This document shows positions 39,081-54,730 of a stretch of 64,000 nucleotides of DNA, one piece after another; the stretch's first letter is position 1; the number at the start of each line of letters is the position of its first letter. The stretch is from Anas platyrhynchos. Taxonomy: Eukaryota; Chordata; Aves; Anseriformes; Anatidae. The translations under genes were made by a program, and so were the position numbers. The stretch covers positions 3,718,501 through 3,782,500 of the forward strand of contig NC_092606.1 of the NCBI RefSeq assembly GCF_047663525.1, in the 5' to 3' direction. Under the pieces are notes generated by a model, which was not told the DNA's origin, made no database searches, and saw only the letters and a list, made by a program, of their open reading frames with translations.

Positions 39081-42000
39081 ACTGCTTCACCAAAGTGGCT
39101 GGGTAGGGGGTCTGTTGCAATTCCAGTCTGCTCTGATGCTTCCCAAAAAACTCTGCACATTGGGCAGGGAGCAGTGTGGGGATGGGCGTTAGCACTTTGT
39201 CCCAGATTCCCTACTGGGAAGAAGAAAATTTGGTGCAGGCTTTAATTGCCACTCACCTCCTCTTTGTCTCCTGATATTCAGGTGCCTCTGGGCTTCAGCG
39301 TGGCTGCGAGTGTCAGAGTGGGCAATGCCTTGGGATCAGGGGATGTAATGCAAGCCAAGACCTCCTGCATCACTGCCCTGCTGTGCACAGGTCAGCCTAA
39401 GCCCCTGCAGAGGGGAATAAAAGACAGGTATCAGCACCGGGTTCAGTTCACCTCTCATGGGGCTGGGGATGCCCCACCAGCAACCCCAACCCACTTGTTT
39501 GGGCAGGGTGAGACCCTGGCTCTTCTGCTCTGTTAAGAACCTGGCGCAAAGGCTCCAATAGTGGAAAAAATGCAATTTAGTATTCTGTCTTCCACCTCCA
39601 GAAGGTGGATGGAGCATCTGGGCAGAAAATGGGGAAAACAGACTTGTCCTCTACTGCAGTGACAGCTGGAGGTCAGCCAAGCCCGGTTCCTATCACATGA
39701 AGCCCCCGAGGTCTGGGCCTGACCAGGAGCAGGACATGCTGCCTTTGAGGCAAGCTGTTTGATTATTTCTTTTCCTTGCAGAAGTTCTTGCTGTGGTGGT
39801 TGCAACATTACTGGGAACCCTAAAGGACGTGGTGGGCTACATCTTTACCAATGACAAGTGAGTTAACAGCTTTCTTTTGAGTATTGATAACTTTCCAGAG
39901 AATGCGATGTGCCCCAGAAGCAGCTCGGAGGGACCTGACGGATAGAGTTCATAAACCTCCATCTGGCAAATGTGTTCCCCAAAGGTTCCTCCCCACCACC
40001 AGGTGTCAGTGGGCAGCATGGATGCTGCTGAGGGTGGGACAATACCATACCCAAGCTGTGTGCACTCCCCACAAGTCTTGTGGGCTGGTAGCAGGCATCA
40101 CAGCTGGCCAGGAGATGTGTCAGAACCAGAATGTCTTGAGACCAGACCGTGCTGCTTTCCCTGATCAGTACATACATCTTCTTCACAGGGAAATCGTTAC
40201 CTTGGTGTCCAAAGTGATGATCATCTTTGCTCCGTTCCACTTGTTTGATGCAGCAGCAGTGAGTATTCCAGCACAGAGTGATCACTCTTTGTAGATTGGG
40301 GTGCAATGGAGACTGCAAAGCTGATTTCAGCTCTCTTGATCTGTTAAAGTGGTACAGAGAAGCAAACTGAAAAACTGTCACAGCAGCTACTTGCATTAGC
40401 TGTAGCATCTCAGTGTCCCTTGTGTTTGCAGATGCCCACTGGCATTGCTGCAGAACTGCCCAGTTCTTCCTCTTTTCCTCTCATCAAGGCTTCAGCTTTT
40501 TACTAGTTTTTCAGAGCAAAACAAGCAAACTTCTGACATCTCTGAAGATCCAGCTCTCACAGCACAGTGGCAGTCCTCATACAACTCATTAGACAGCAAT
40601 GCCAGTCTGCTTTCTTTTGTCATGTCCCTGGGAGGGAGATGTAGGCAGTGTGGACAGCACGATGAAGTCTGCTGCTCGCCCCTCGGTGCCTGCAGATGGC
40701 TCCGTGCTCTGTGCCTGGCTCAGCAGCCGGGAGGAGAGGAAACTTGCACCATGCTGTCTGTGACCTGGTTTTGGTCCCTCTGGGCTCTGTGGGACGGTTC
40801 ATGGGGCTCCCGTTTTTGCAGGGCTGTGCTAAAACCCCAGCTGCCCTGTGGTGGTACCAGCTATGACACGTGTTCACCCTCTGCCTCCTTTCCTTAGGCG
40901 ACCTGCGGCGGTGTGCTGAGAGGCACAGGGAAGCAGAAGCTGGGTGCCATCGCCAATGCTGTTGGCTATTATGCCATCGGCATGCCCATCGGCATCTCGC
41001 TGATGTTTGCGGCTAAGATGGGGGTGTTAGGTAGGTGCATCCTGCATCTGGCAGCGGGAGCCTGGCCGGGTAGGAGCTGCTGGGCCAAACCCTGCACCCT
41101 GGGCAAAGGTTCAGCCCTGGGACTTAAGAGCCTCCCTCGGGTCGGTGGGTCAGTACACACTGACATGTTTTGCTGAGGCAGGCTCTGTGCTGTCTCTAGC
41201 AAATGGGGGGAAATCAGAGCTTGCTCCCAGCACGGGACCTGCCCAGGCAGTGCTCCTTCTCACCACCTCTCAGGGCAGCTCTGTTCTCCTGGGATGATGA
41301 TCTCACCCCACTGAAATCCTAGAGCGTTTTAGCAGTGATCGGCAAAAGCTGGGTTTCCTCAAGCCCTTGCTAAAATACCTTTCCCTTCTTGCAGGGCTAT
41401 GGGTGGGGATGATCGTTTGCATCTCCTTGCAATCCCTCTCCTTCTCAGCGTTCGTCATGCGCATGGATTGGAAGAAAGCTGCAGAAGAGGTGAGACTGGT
41501 GCTTTCCTGCAGCAACTCTTCAAAGGTGTTAGGCTGGCTCCTGCCCCAGTATGGTGCAGCTGTCTGGGGGGGAGCAAAGTGACACAGGATCTGTCACTGC
41601 TGTAGCACAGGAGTAGTTCACTGCTGAGCATGGTTTCTTTGGGAGGGTGGAGGAAGGAGGCTCAGGTTTGCTTGGCTGGGCAGCACATCTCTGCTCTGAG
41701 AACATCAACTCTCCAACATGTTTTTAGGCTCAGATCCGAGCTGGACTGAAGAAACAGCTAGAAGATGTGAACTCCAATGGCACAGCTGCTAACAAAACAT
41801 CTGCTGTGGGTATGTAACCAGGCCTGACAACAGGGAGGGAGCCCCAGTTCTCCACCCATCCCTTCCTCTCCTTCAGGGTCATGCCAGTGGCGTCTCTCCT
41901 GTCAGCCCCTATGGCTGGAGAGAGCACAGTATCTGGCACTGGTCCCCATTACCTTTGTCACCACCCCGTCTGCTCTAGGGAAGAGCCAGAGCACACCTGT

Positions 42001-42375
42001 CCCTGTGCTGCTGCATGTCCCAGTGTCTGTGAGCCTTGAGGGAGGACTCTCAGGACTGTCACTGGTGCTTGCAGCTTCACACTGGGAGCTGATTTTGCAG
42101 CTTGGCTTCCCTGCCACACTTACCTCTCTTGCACAGATTACATCTCCGTGGACACAGACACTGTAGACACCGTGGTACTGCCTGACACCATGGTGGGAGG
42201 TGAGAGGCACCCCGACCATGAGCTCATCACACAAGAGGAACCTGCTGCGGTCATCCCTACTCCTCCTCCTGTGGCGTGGAGGGCCCTGATCATCCGTCGG
42301 GTGCTGGCTGCTGCTGCTGCCCTCGCTGTGCTGCTGGCGGGCGTGCTGGTGCGGCTCCTGACCACTAACAGCTAG
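33222..42375 (+). CDS. SLC47A1: Multidrug and toxin extrusion protein 1 (H+/organic cation antiporter), 17 exons
   Basis: Coding exons: 33222-33320, 34805-34906, 35403-35471, 35878-36026, 36437-36479, 37210-37254, 37656-37753, 37988-38085, 38404-38517, 38739-38806, 39282-39390, 39782-39857, 40189-40258, 40898-41030, 41395-41489, 41728-41809, 42137-42375. All junctions are GT-AG and the phases agree, giving 562 codons and a stop (human MATE1: 570). The translation carries the two MatE repeats (about 12 membrane segments) and a C-terminal hydrophobic segment (about 535-555). Landmarks: [10 protein letters not shown] (Cys51), [14 protein letters not shown] (Glu261, Glu266), Glu288 in VIYEL and His374 in FHLFD, equivalent to human Cys63, Glu273, Glu278, Glu300 and His386. 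The residue equivalent to human Glu389 is Asp377. The family exports organic cations in exchange for protons at apical membranes. Intron 1 carries a 21-bp minisatellite and intron 10 a TG repeat; other introns hold nothing recognised. I prefer SLC47A1 over SLC47A2 on overall similarity. Confidence 0.93.
34664..34737. repeat. 21-bp minisatellite, three copies plus a partial
   Basis: A 21-bp unit beginning TGGTCCAAACCTGACCAG is repeated three times without change (34,664-34,726), followed by TGGTCCAGCTG. It lies in intron 1 of SLC47A1, about 70 bp before exon 2. Perfect copies point to recent expansion and probable length polymorphism. Each unit also contains the short palindrome TGGTC...GACCA. 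Confidence 0.95.
39053..39080. repeat. (TG)n microsatellite, 14 repeats
   Basis: This perfect TG dinucleotide run lies in SLC47A1 intron 10, between exons 10 and 11. Length polymorphism is likely. Confidence 0.95.
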
Positions 42376-42928
42376 AGGCAGCACCAGTGTGCCACGGAGA
42401 AACTGGCTGCGTGTGCAGGAGGGCAGGTGGGAATGTCCCAGGGGGACGGTGTGGGAAGGGATTCCCCCTCAGCACCTGGTTAGAGACACTTTGCTCCATG
42501 GCTGGTTAACTGAAACTGTCTTATGCTACATCCGTAGCTCTTAAAGGAGGGGAGTGTGCAGTGCCTGGGCTGGAGGTGCTTCAGAGCTGCTCCAGCACTG
42601 CCTAGGGGATGTCACTTGGAGGAGGCTGGCCAGGGATAGAGACAGGAACCTCGTGCTGCTTCCTCCTTGCTGGGAGCATTTGTCCTCGGCATTTACTAAT
42701 GGCAGAGGCTTGTGCTGCCTGCACAGCACCGTCCCTCACCCACCAACCTGTGCCCGGATCTCGGTGCATCAGAGCCCAGTCTGTTGCTGCAGCAGTGCTG
42801 TGTAAGGCCAATTGTGGTGGAAAAGGGCTGACCTCTCTGCCAGGTCTCTGACTTTGCTCTACCGGGTATGTGACAGGCACAGGGCCTAAATCAGCTCCTT
42901 GCACTTTTGTAATGTGGGCTTTTAATAT

Positions 42929-42948
42929 AATAAAGTTTTCTGAATAAA
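42929..42948 (+). terminator. SLC47A1: Poly(A) signals of SLC47A1
   Basis: Two AATAAA hexamers (42,929-42,934 and 42,943-42,948) lie about 560 bp after the stop codon and are followed by a T/G-rich stretch. The predicted 3' UTR is 42,376 to about 42,965. Confidence 0.8.
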
Positions 42949-42969
42949 TGTTTTGCTGTTAATGTGGTA

Positions 42970-44106
42970 TGAACATGACCTGGGTGGGTCACTAGCACAT
43001 CCAAGCTATCAGCACAGAGACACAGGTCGAGGTGGTACTGAATGACCAGTTTTCATGAGAACAGCCTTAAAAACACCCTCAAACTCCTGGTCCTGGGTGG
43101 TGAAGCTGACTCTGGCCACAGGGTCCTCATGCACTGCCAGCCCCGTGACGTTTACACCAAGTCCTATCCCACGTTCCTGCTCTTACCTGGAGCTGCATGG
43201 AGTAGCGATGCTGTGGGTTCTGCAGCACAGCCGGTGCTCAGAGATGAGTACCGCATCCCGTGGAGGATGGCATCACCCGTCGGGCTGTGCTGGGTGCCTG
43301 TGGATGGAGAGAAGGGGTCAGGCAGGAGGTAACCACGGTCCTGCTGTGCCCAGGTTGCAGCAGGCTGGGCCCTGCTCATAGTTCTGGCAGCACAACCCAG
43401 GAGAGCGGGACAGTCCCTAGCTCTGCCACATGGGCATGGAGCCCCCAGCCTCTCTGTCCCAGAGAGGGTCTGCACACACAGTGACAGCTTCTGAGCCCCC
43501 CCAGCTCCCTGCGCCAGGCCGAGGCAGGATGCTATATTTGGCCTGGCGGAGTGGTGACGGTGAAATCTGACGCTGCCGTGCTGTGCGAGGCCGACAGCTG
43601 GAGCCAATGGGGCCGGCTTGTCTTGGCCACCTCCGCTGGGATGAGAGGGGCCCAGCAACTGCTGGTGAAGCACTCGGAGTCAGGACCTGACAGCGGACGG
43701 ACCCATGAACCCTCCATCTCCGCTGGAAGAGGAGGACGACCGCCTTGCTCACCAGCCAGCGGAGCCACAGCAGAGCAGGAGCAGGGTATGAGTGCTCACG
43801 GGGGCGATTTGGGAAGTCTGTGTCCCCACACCAGCTTGGGGCGGGCAGCGAGCACCTTGCACTGCACGCCTGGGCTCCTCCGCACTGCTCGCAGTGGGAC
43901 GCAGGCTCCGTGCTGCTCACAGCCCCGTGCCTTGCCCCTTCCCCTGCTCCCCATCGCTGCCAGCCTCAGGGCACACGCAGCCAGCTCGCCTGGCTGAAGT
44001 TCACGCCCTGGGTTACACATTGCTCACCCTGGAGGAGCCGCGGCACCCGGCGGTGTTAACAGAGCGCGGAGGAAGGGGTCGTTTCACTCCCTGGCAGAGC
44101 GGCAGC
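42970..44106 (+). other. SLC47A1-SLC47A2 spacer with the SLC47A2 5' region
   Basis: Only about 1.1 kb separate the SLC47A1 poly(A) signal from the SLC47A2 start codon. The right half is moderately GC-rich and must hold the SLC47A2 promoter and 5' UTR. The frame of SLC47A2 exon 1 is open upstream to an ATG at 43,792, but the translation there does not resemble the family, so I keep the start at 44,107. A TATA-like word inside an inverted repeat is listed separately. Confidence 0.6.
43512..43548 (+). promoter_or_regulatory. Inverted repeat enclosing a TATA/CArG-like word
   Basis: The arms CGCCAGGCC (43,512-43,520) and GGCCTGGCG (43,540-43,548) are perfect reverse complements around a 19-bp spacer holding GCTATATTT. 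CTATATTTGG (43,532-43,541) is one change from an SRF CArG box and could also act as a TATA box with a start near 43,565. It is the only TATA-like word I noticed in the SLC47A2 5' region. Promoter function is inferred. Confidence 0.3.
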
Positions 44107-49039
<4,933 letters not shown>

Positions 49040-49355
49040 CTTGCACCTGGGACTCCAGGGACTTTGGGGACGGAGGCCCCTCCTGACTGACGGATGCACA
49101 GAGCACAGACCAGCCAGCAAAAGGATCCAGCACCCGCGTGTCCCATCAGAGCAGATGCGTTCAGCCTTTGGCAGCATCTCATCAGATTCTGCTTGGGGCC
49201 AGGCCCTACAGCTGCTCCAACACCCAAAATGTTGCTCTGGGCTGCCCGACACGCACCGAGCATGCGGGTAGCCCTTTCCCTGCCCACGCTGCCAACTGCT
49301 GCCTGCTGACCAGAGCTGCACAGCCCAGCTCACGCTGCTGCTCTGAAAAATGCCA

Positions 49356-49368
49356 AATAAAGAATAAA
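49356..49368 (+). terminator. SLC47A2: Poly(A) signals of SLC47A2
   Basis: Two almost adjacent AATAAA hexamers (49,356-49,361 and 49,363-49,368) follow the stop codon by about 320 bp. The 3' UTR would end near 49,390, directly facing the 3' end of ALDH copy A. Confidence 0.8.
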
Positions 49369-49472
49369 CCCAGCTGGGCTCAGGCTGGCTCCTTTGGGTC
49401 CTGTGCCTGGCACCTGCTGCCCTGCCCCTCGTAGTCCCAGGCCCCACGTGGCTTTCATGGTAAAGCAAGGGT

Positions 49473-49478
49473 TTTATT
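49473..49478 (-). terminator. ALDH3A2: Poly(A) signal of ALDH3A2 copy A
   Basis: TTTATT on the plus strand reads AATAAA on the minus strand. It lies about 610 bp after the copy A stop codon. The 3' end near 49,450 would leave roughly 60 bp to the SLC47A2 3' end. Confidence 0.7.
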
Positions 49479-50087
49479 CAGCAAGGGTCAGGCTTCCAGT
49501 TACAGTCTCAGAGGTAAAAGACTACCAGTACACCAAAAAAACGAAATGAAATTATGCACAAGGTCACCAGCTGCTCAGGCTCTTCCTCAGAGCTGGGTCA
49601 CTGCAGCTCCCCCTTGCTGGTGCCCAGCTCCAGATGCTGCACACCAACAGTGCCGTGTCCCTGGCGCTCCTGCGGTCCCCATCCGTCACACTCATTTTGT
49701 CAGGCTTCTTGCTGCTGTGAGACAGCTTTATAAAGGGATCACAGGAGACACGTTACATAGATAACGGGCCCAGTAACACGTGGCTTTCCTTTGATGCGCT
49801 TGTGGCATGATCCCCCCGCGCCCAAGAGCTTTTCCATGGGCTCCTGTTTGGAGAGCAGGACGGAGACACTGCCTCCTTCCGCCTGCACTGCTGAGGCAGG
49901 ACCCATGGCTTCAGACTGCATCAGTCCAGCGGACCGATTACCTCTGCATTACCTGGGGTTCATTTGCTTCTGCCTCATTAGTGGGTCAGATGCCTTGGAA
50001 GAGAAGAAGTTGCAGCAAGAATAGGAATGCAGGATGAGAATGATGAGTTACAAGCCCAATGTGCAGCTGAGTATAGAGCACCCTTCG

Positions 50088-53000
50088 TCACGGGAACATC
50101 ACCTAAAGGGGCACAGAAACGTGGCTGAGTCTCACAGAGAAGGAACAGAGCCCTGGGGGGCCATCAGGGAGATCTGAGGCAATGGTGGATGGAGGATGGG
50201 ACGTGGTGAGGCTCAGGGAATGCAGCTGGGAACACACTCAGGTAGAGAGCAAAGAGCCAAAGCTCACCTTTATCATCACGGCTGCCACAACCCCCAGCAG
50301 GGCCAAGAAGATCAGTCCCAAGCAGACCTTGTCAAACCGCTTCAAAATGAAGAACTTGGCCCAATCCAGCTTCTTCTGGCTGCCAGGTGGGTACCGGAGT
50401 TTGTTCATGCCCTCCATCTTCAGGTCCTTGATCAAGCAGGCGCGGTGGTGGGAGAAGGTCTCAAAGCTGTGCTTGCCGTGGTAGGCGCCCATCCCGCTGT
50501 TCCCTGGGACACACAACCCGGCCAAGTCACACCACAGGCTTGGCAGGCCAAGCCTCTCACTCATTATGACAGCTGCATTTCTTAACTGCTGTGTTGCAGC
50601 CCCAAGGACACAGGGAAAGCTTGCTCACTGTGCTTCTCACACTTGAGAACAGCAGCTGTACTCCCCCAGGGCTTAGAAGCAACAAGGAGCTCTAACAACC
50701 CACCAGAAATAAGCGAGGACAACTTGCTGTCTTGAACTGCTGCTGCAGCTCAGGCTGGCTCTGTCCACCCACCCTTGAAATTACAAGGGCACCAGCTCTC
50801 TCCTCCCAAGGGCAAGTCCTGCTTTTCCCACTGAACCAATGCTGGGGTGCGGGAGGGCAGGGACAGGGGCTGTTTTTTCACACAGAGGAATGTAAAGAGG
50901 ACACACAGCAACCGGCTGTCAGAAACAGCCAAGAGCTCAGCCCACTACCCATAGCCAGGCTGTCTCTGCCACAAAGCCATGGAGGTTCAACCAGCTGCTC
51001 ATCCCTGGGCAACTGCATCCTACATGGGGGAACTGGAGCTGCACAGATGTGCCAGAGTTTTCCTCTCAGGGCCAGCACCAATGCTACTCCAACCGCTAAT
51101 AAGCCATTTCACAAAAGGTACCCACTCTGAAAATATATTTAATGGGGAAATGCAGCCGAAAGATCCTAAATTGACAAATGGGGATGACAGAACCAGGATC
51201 AGACGCTGCTGCTGGGGCACAAAAATCAAGTATGGGTAACGGGGGCTCACCCACACCACCAAAAGGCAGATCCAGGACCGTGGAGTGCATGAGGACGTCG
51301 TTGGCAGTCATACCGCCGCTAGAGGTCTCCGATATCACCCTTTTGATCAGCTAAACCAAAATGAGAGATGGCACAAAACAGAGGAAAATCAAGGCAGGCC
51401 AGCATCCCCGTGGCTACAGGAAACGCTCTGTGGGTGACATGGCTCAGGGCAGGCCTTGGTGGGACATCTCTGTCAGATGACACCTAAAGACATGGCCACG
51501 TGTGGTGGCCTTCTGCAGCTGCGGGAGCAGCCCAAAACATCGCCTGGGTCAAGGCTGGTGGAAAGGGAAGGAGCTCACTGAGGCAGAGGCAAACACGGAC
51601 ACTGAACACACACCCAGACCCAAAAGGTTTTGTTAAGGGTGCCCTTAACAAAAGGATACACCCAGGGTACAAGATGTACAATCAGGGAACCCTACGTGTC
51701 GTTGACTCAGTTTTACATTACCTAAGCATCAGATCAGCAACAGTTGTACTAACAAAACAGAGAGGGAAGGCTATGGTGCAGACACCTGAGCCTGGGCACA
51801 GCTCAGCCCTCCCACATGCTGTGTGGTGGTGTTGTGCCAGTGCCGATCCCTGACCTGAATTCCTGAACCATCACCTGATCCTAAATGGGGCCAGGGGACT
51901 TATGAGGAAGCAGCACCCAGCCGAGATATGGGGAAAGGAACAAGACCAGGGCCCTTCGAGCATGTGCCTGGGGGGCTCTGGCAACTTTGGGGATGTGTCT
52001 GACCCACAGGACACAAAAGCTGCAATCCACCCACAAACAGCAGCCAACAGGGCCCAGCACCGAGCTGGGCCTGGGACGGCTGCACCCAGCATGGAGCCAC
52101 ACAGAGCCCTGACCCACCTTCTTGTCGTTGGAGAAGACATAGAGGGCAAGGGGCTTCTCCCGACTGTTGATGAACTCAATGGCTTCGTCCACGCCCTTCA
52201 CTGACACAATCGGAAGCACCGGCCCAAAGATCTCCTCCTCCATCACCTTGGACTCCGCAGAAACGTCCGTCAGGATGGTGGGTGCTGAGGCAAGCGGGAG
52301 GGCACACAGGGCATGAGGTCAGCAGCACAGCACATGGGGCCCGCCACAGGGCCTCTGCCCACCACGCGCCACAGCTACCTATGAAGCAGGAGGCCTCATC
52401 CGTCTCTCCCCCGTGCGCGATCTTCTGGCCTTCCAGCAGGCTCACGATCCTCCTGAAGTGGCGCTTGTTGACGATCCTCTCGTAATCCGGAGACTTCTTC
52501 ACATCTTCCCCATAGAACTCCTGGCAAAGGGCAGAGCAGAACCAAAGCCCTTCACTCACCTGCAGCACGGCCACGGCTCCGGGGCCTCCGTGTCACAAAC
52601 TGACACCTCCGAGGTGACAGCGGCCACAGCACGAGAGCCTCCGCACTCACCTGCAGAGTCGCCTTAATGTTCTCCACCACCTGGCTCTGGATGGACGGCT
52701 CGCACAGGATGTAGTCCGGGGCAATGCAGGTTTGCCCACAGTTCATGTACTTCCCCCACGTTATCCGCCTGCAGCAACAGGGACACTCAGCCCCCTCCAG
52801 TCCCCACTGCCACCCCACCGTCACCTATGAGCCCACAGAAGCCCAGACACGTCCTCCTGCCCCTTCCCCAGTCCCGTGACAGCCCGACCTGCAGGCGACG
52901 GCCAGGTCGCAGTCCTTGTCGATGTAGCAGGGGCTCTTCCCACCCAGCTCCAGGGTGACGGGCGTCAGGTGCTTGGCAGCCGCTGCCATCACGATTTTGC

Positions 53001-54667
53001 CCACGGCAGTGTTCCCGGTGTACAGGATGTGGTCGAATCTCTGCTTCAGCAGCTCCGTTGTCTCAGGCACTCCTCCTGTGACCACCGGGTACAGCTCCTG
53101 CAGGGACAAGAGACACTCACACCGACCCTGTCTCAAAGCAAGTACATCCAGAGAGCAGCTCTCCATGAGGCAGACCTGCTTGTGAGCTACACTGCCCATG
53201 ACATGAAACTCCACTGATCGCACTGCCCCATGCAAATTAGGAAGAAACAGAGTTGGAGGCCAGGGCTGAGTCAGGCTGTGGAGCTGATTCCACGCTTTGA
53301 AGCCTACACAGGTGACCACCAGGCTCTCCTCTTCCTCAGCTCTCCTTCCCCACCTAGAGAACGCGTTAGCTCCTGAGATTAAACTGCACAGCAAACCTGT
53401 GCTGTAGGTGGAACAGCCTCACTGGAACAGCGCAACTGATGTCAGACAAGTGGAGAAGAAACAAAGCCCCATGCTGTAAGCACGGCAGGATGTGAAAAGT
53501 GAAGTTTGACAGCCACCAAGCAAGCCAGCCCCAAACTGGCTCAGGAAGAGCCAGGCACAGCCAGCATCTGGCACAAAATTGTGCTTACCTACAGACCAGC
53601 ACCCCATACAGCAGGTATTGCAGTGAGAAATACCTGCACAAGCCTTTATGCTGTGATGAACATCAAAAAGACAGGGACACTATGTAGGCCCAATAGGCTA
53701 CATGAAAGCAGGAAGAACATATCAGTGCGTCTCTGTACTCTAGGAGTAATTCAACCCTTCCCATATCTCTCACTTAATGCCCTTTAGGAGATAGCAGGCA
53801 AATGATTCACCTTTAACACGCTGGGCCCTTTGAAAGCAAGGCAGGTGTTTCCTCAGGACAGTCCCAACATCAGGCACAGAGCCACACTCACCTGGTCCAG
53901 GTACTGAGGGAGGATATCAGCAATCAGCTGGGACGTGTGCTCACTGACCTCTGACGGCTTCACCACCACCGCATTGCCTAGGACACAAACCCAGTGCGGC
54001 CACTCAACCCTCGTGCTCCTCTCACCTCCCACAGCCCCCCACACAGACCCCACAGGGGACCTGGGCCACACGTGGGTCCCCACCTGCTGCGATGGCCCCG
54101 ATCAGCGGCTGCACAATCAGGGCGAAGGGGTAATTCCAGGCCCCAACCACCAGCACCACCCCCAGTGGCTCGGGGTAGATGTACGCCTCATCCCGCATCG
54201 TCAGCAGGTTCTTCTTCACCGGCTGAGGGGCTGCCCAGGATGGCAGCTTCTCCATGACCAGGGCCAGCTCCACCAGCACGCCCAGGATCTCGTGGCTGTA
54301 CGCGTTGTGCCCACACTGCAATGACAGGCAGCTCACTGAGGGTGCTGACAATGGGGAACCATCTCCTGGACCCACAATAGCAGCCAGGAGAGACCACCAA
54401 GCTCATCCAGGACCATGTGGGACATCAGGAGAAACCCGGCAGGGCAAAGGCAGCCCCATGGGTTGCTGCTTTTCCCCCAGCTGCCAACCGCCCCTGCGCA
54501 CAGACCTTGTGCAGATCCGACTGCAGGGCCGCCAGGATCTCCTTCTCCTTCTCCCGCACCATCCGCTCCAGGTTCTTCAGCTGCTGCAGCCTGAACTCCA
54601 GCGAGCGGCACCGTCCCGAGCTGAAGGCCGCCCTGGCCCTCCCCACGACCTGCTGCATCCTCTCCAT
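50088..54667 (-). CDS. ALDH3A2: Fatty aldehyde dehydrogenase, ALDH3A2 type, copy A (10 coding exons)
   Basis: Coding exons in order of transcription: 54506-54667, 54084-54315, 53892-53977, 52889-53097, 52651-52768, 52379-52520, 52118-52284, 51251-51350, 50268-50503, 50088-50102. All junctions are GT-AG; the total is 488 codons and a stop (human FALDH: 485). Landmarks: GAWNYPF in exon 2, cofactor motif YTGNTAVGK, general base Glu210 in LELGGK, catalytic Cys244 in [29 protein letters not shown] and LRYPP. A C-terminal membrane anchor (about 466-484) ends at a donor, and the last exon adds VMFP, the length of the human AEYY end. The enzyme oxidises long-chain fatty aldehydes with NAD+ on the ER membrane. 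Reading through the last donor would give VSFGSLLST instead (stop at 50,238). A second in-frame ATG at 54,709, made by a 42-bp duplication, could add 14 residues. No CpG island lies upstream, so the promoter is not identified. Exon 8 differs strongly from copy B. Confidence 0.9.
50240..50541. repeat. Exon 9 segment near-identical to copy B, with abrupt edges
   Basis: About 300 bp around exon 9 match 58,740-59,054 with roughly a dozen differences by eye, then similarity stops sharply on both sides. The intron sequences to the left and right of this island do not align between the copies. The pattern fits a short gene-conversion tract. Confidence 0.8.
51958..54315. repeat. Segment near-identical to copy B (left member of the duplicated block)
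   Basis: From about 51,958 to 54,315 the sequence aligns with about 60,228-62,138 through exons and introns. The closest part is exons 5-7 with their introns (52,118-52,660 against 60,391-60,933), where I count about five differences by eye. Intron 4 and intron 2 are less alike. Intron 3 of copy A (53,098-53,891) has roughly 470 bp more than copy B (61,390-61,715), mostly between about 53,340 and 53,880. The insert is not recognisable as a known element. Confidence 0.85.
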
Positions 54668-54730
54668 GTCCCTGGGCGCTGTGAGGAGGATCTGCTGCAT
54701 CCTCTCCATGTCCCTGGGCGCTGTGAGGAG
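54651..54730. repeat. 42-bp tandem duplication at the 5' coding boundary of copy A
   Basis: A 42-bp unit starting TGCTGCATCCTCTCCATG is present nearly twice (54,651-54,692 and 54,693-54,730). On the minus strand each copy contains a polypyrimidine-AG acceptor (CTCCTCACAG), a short leader CGCCCAGGGAC and the start ATG GAG AGG ATG. The repeat length is a multiple of three, so both ATGs (54,709 and 54,667) are in frame. Confidence 0.95.

Noticed and set aside
43792-44106. N-terminal extension of SLC47A2 to an upstream in-frame ATG
   Set aside because: The extra 105 codons have no resemblance to the family, and the ATG at 44,107 has a better context.
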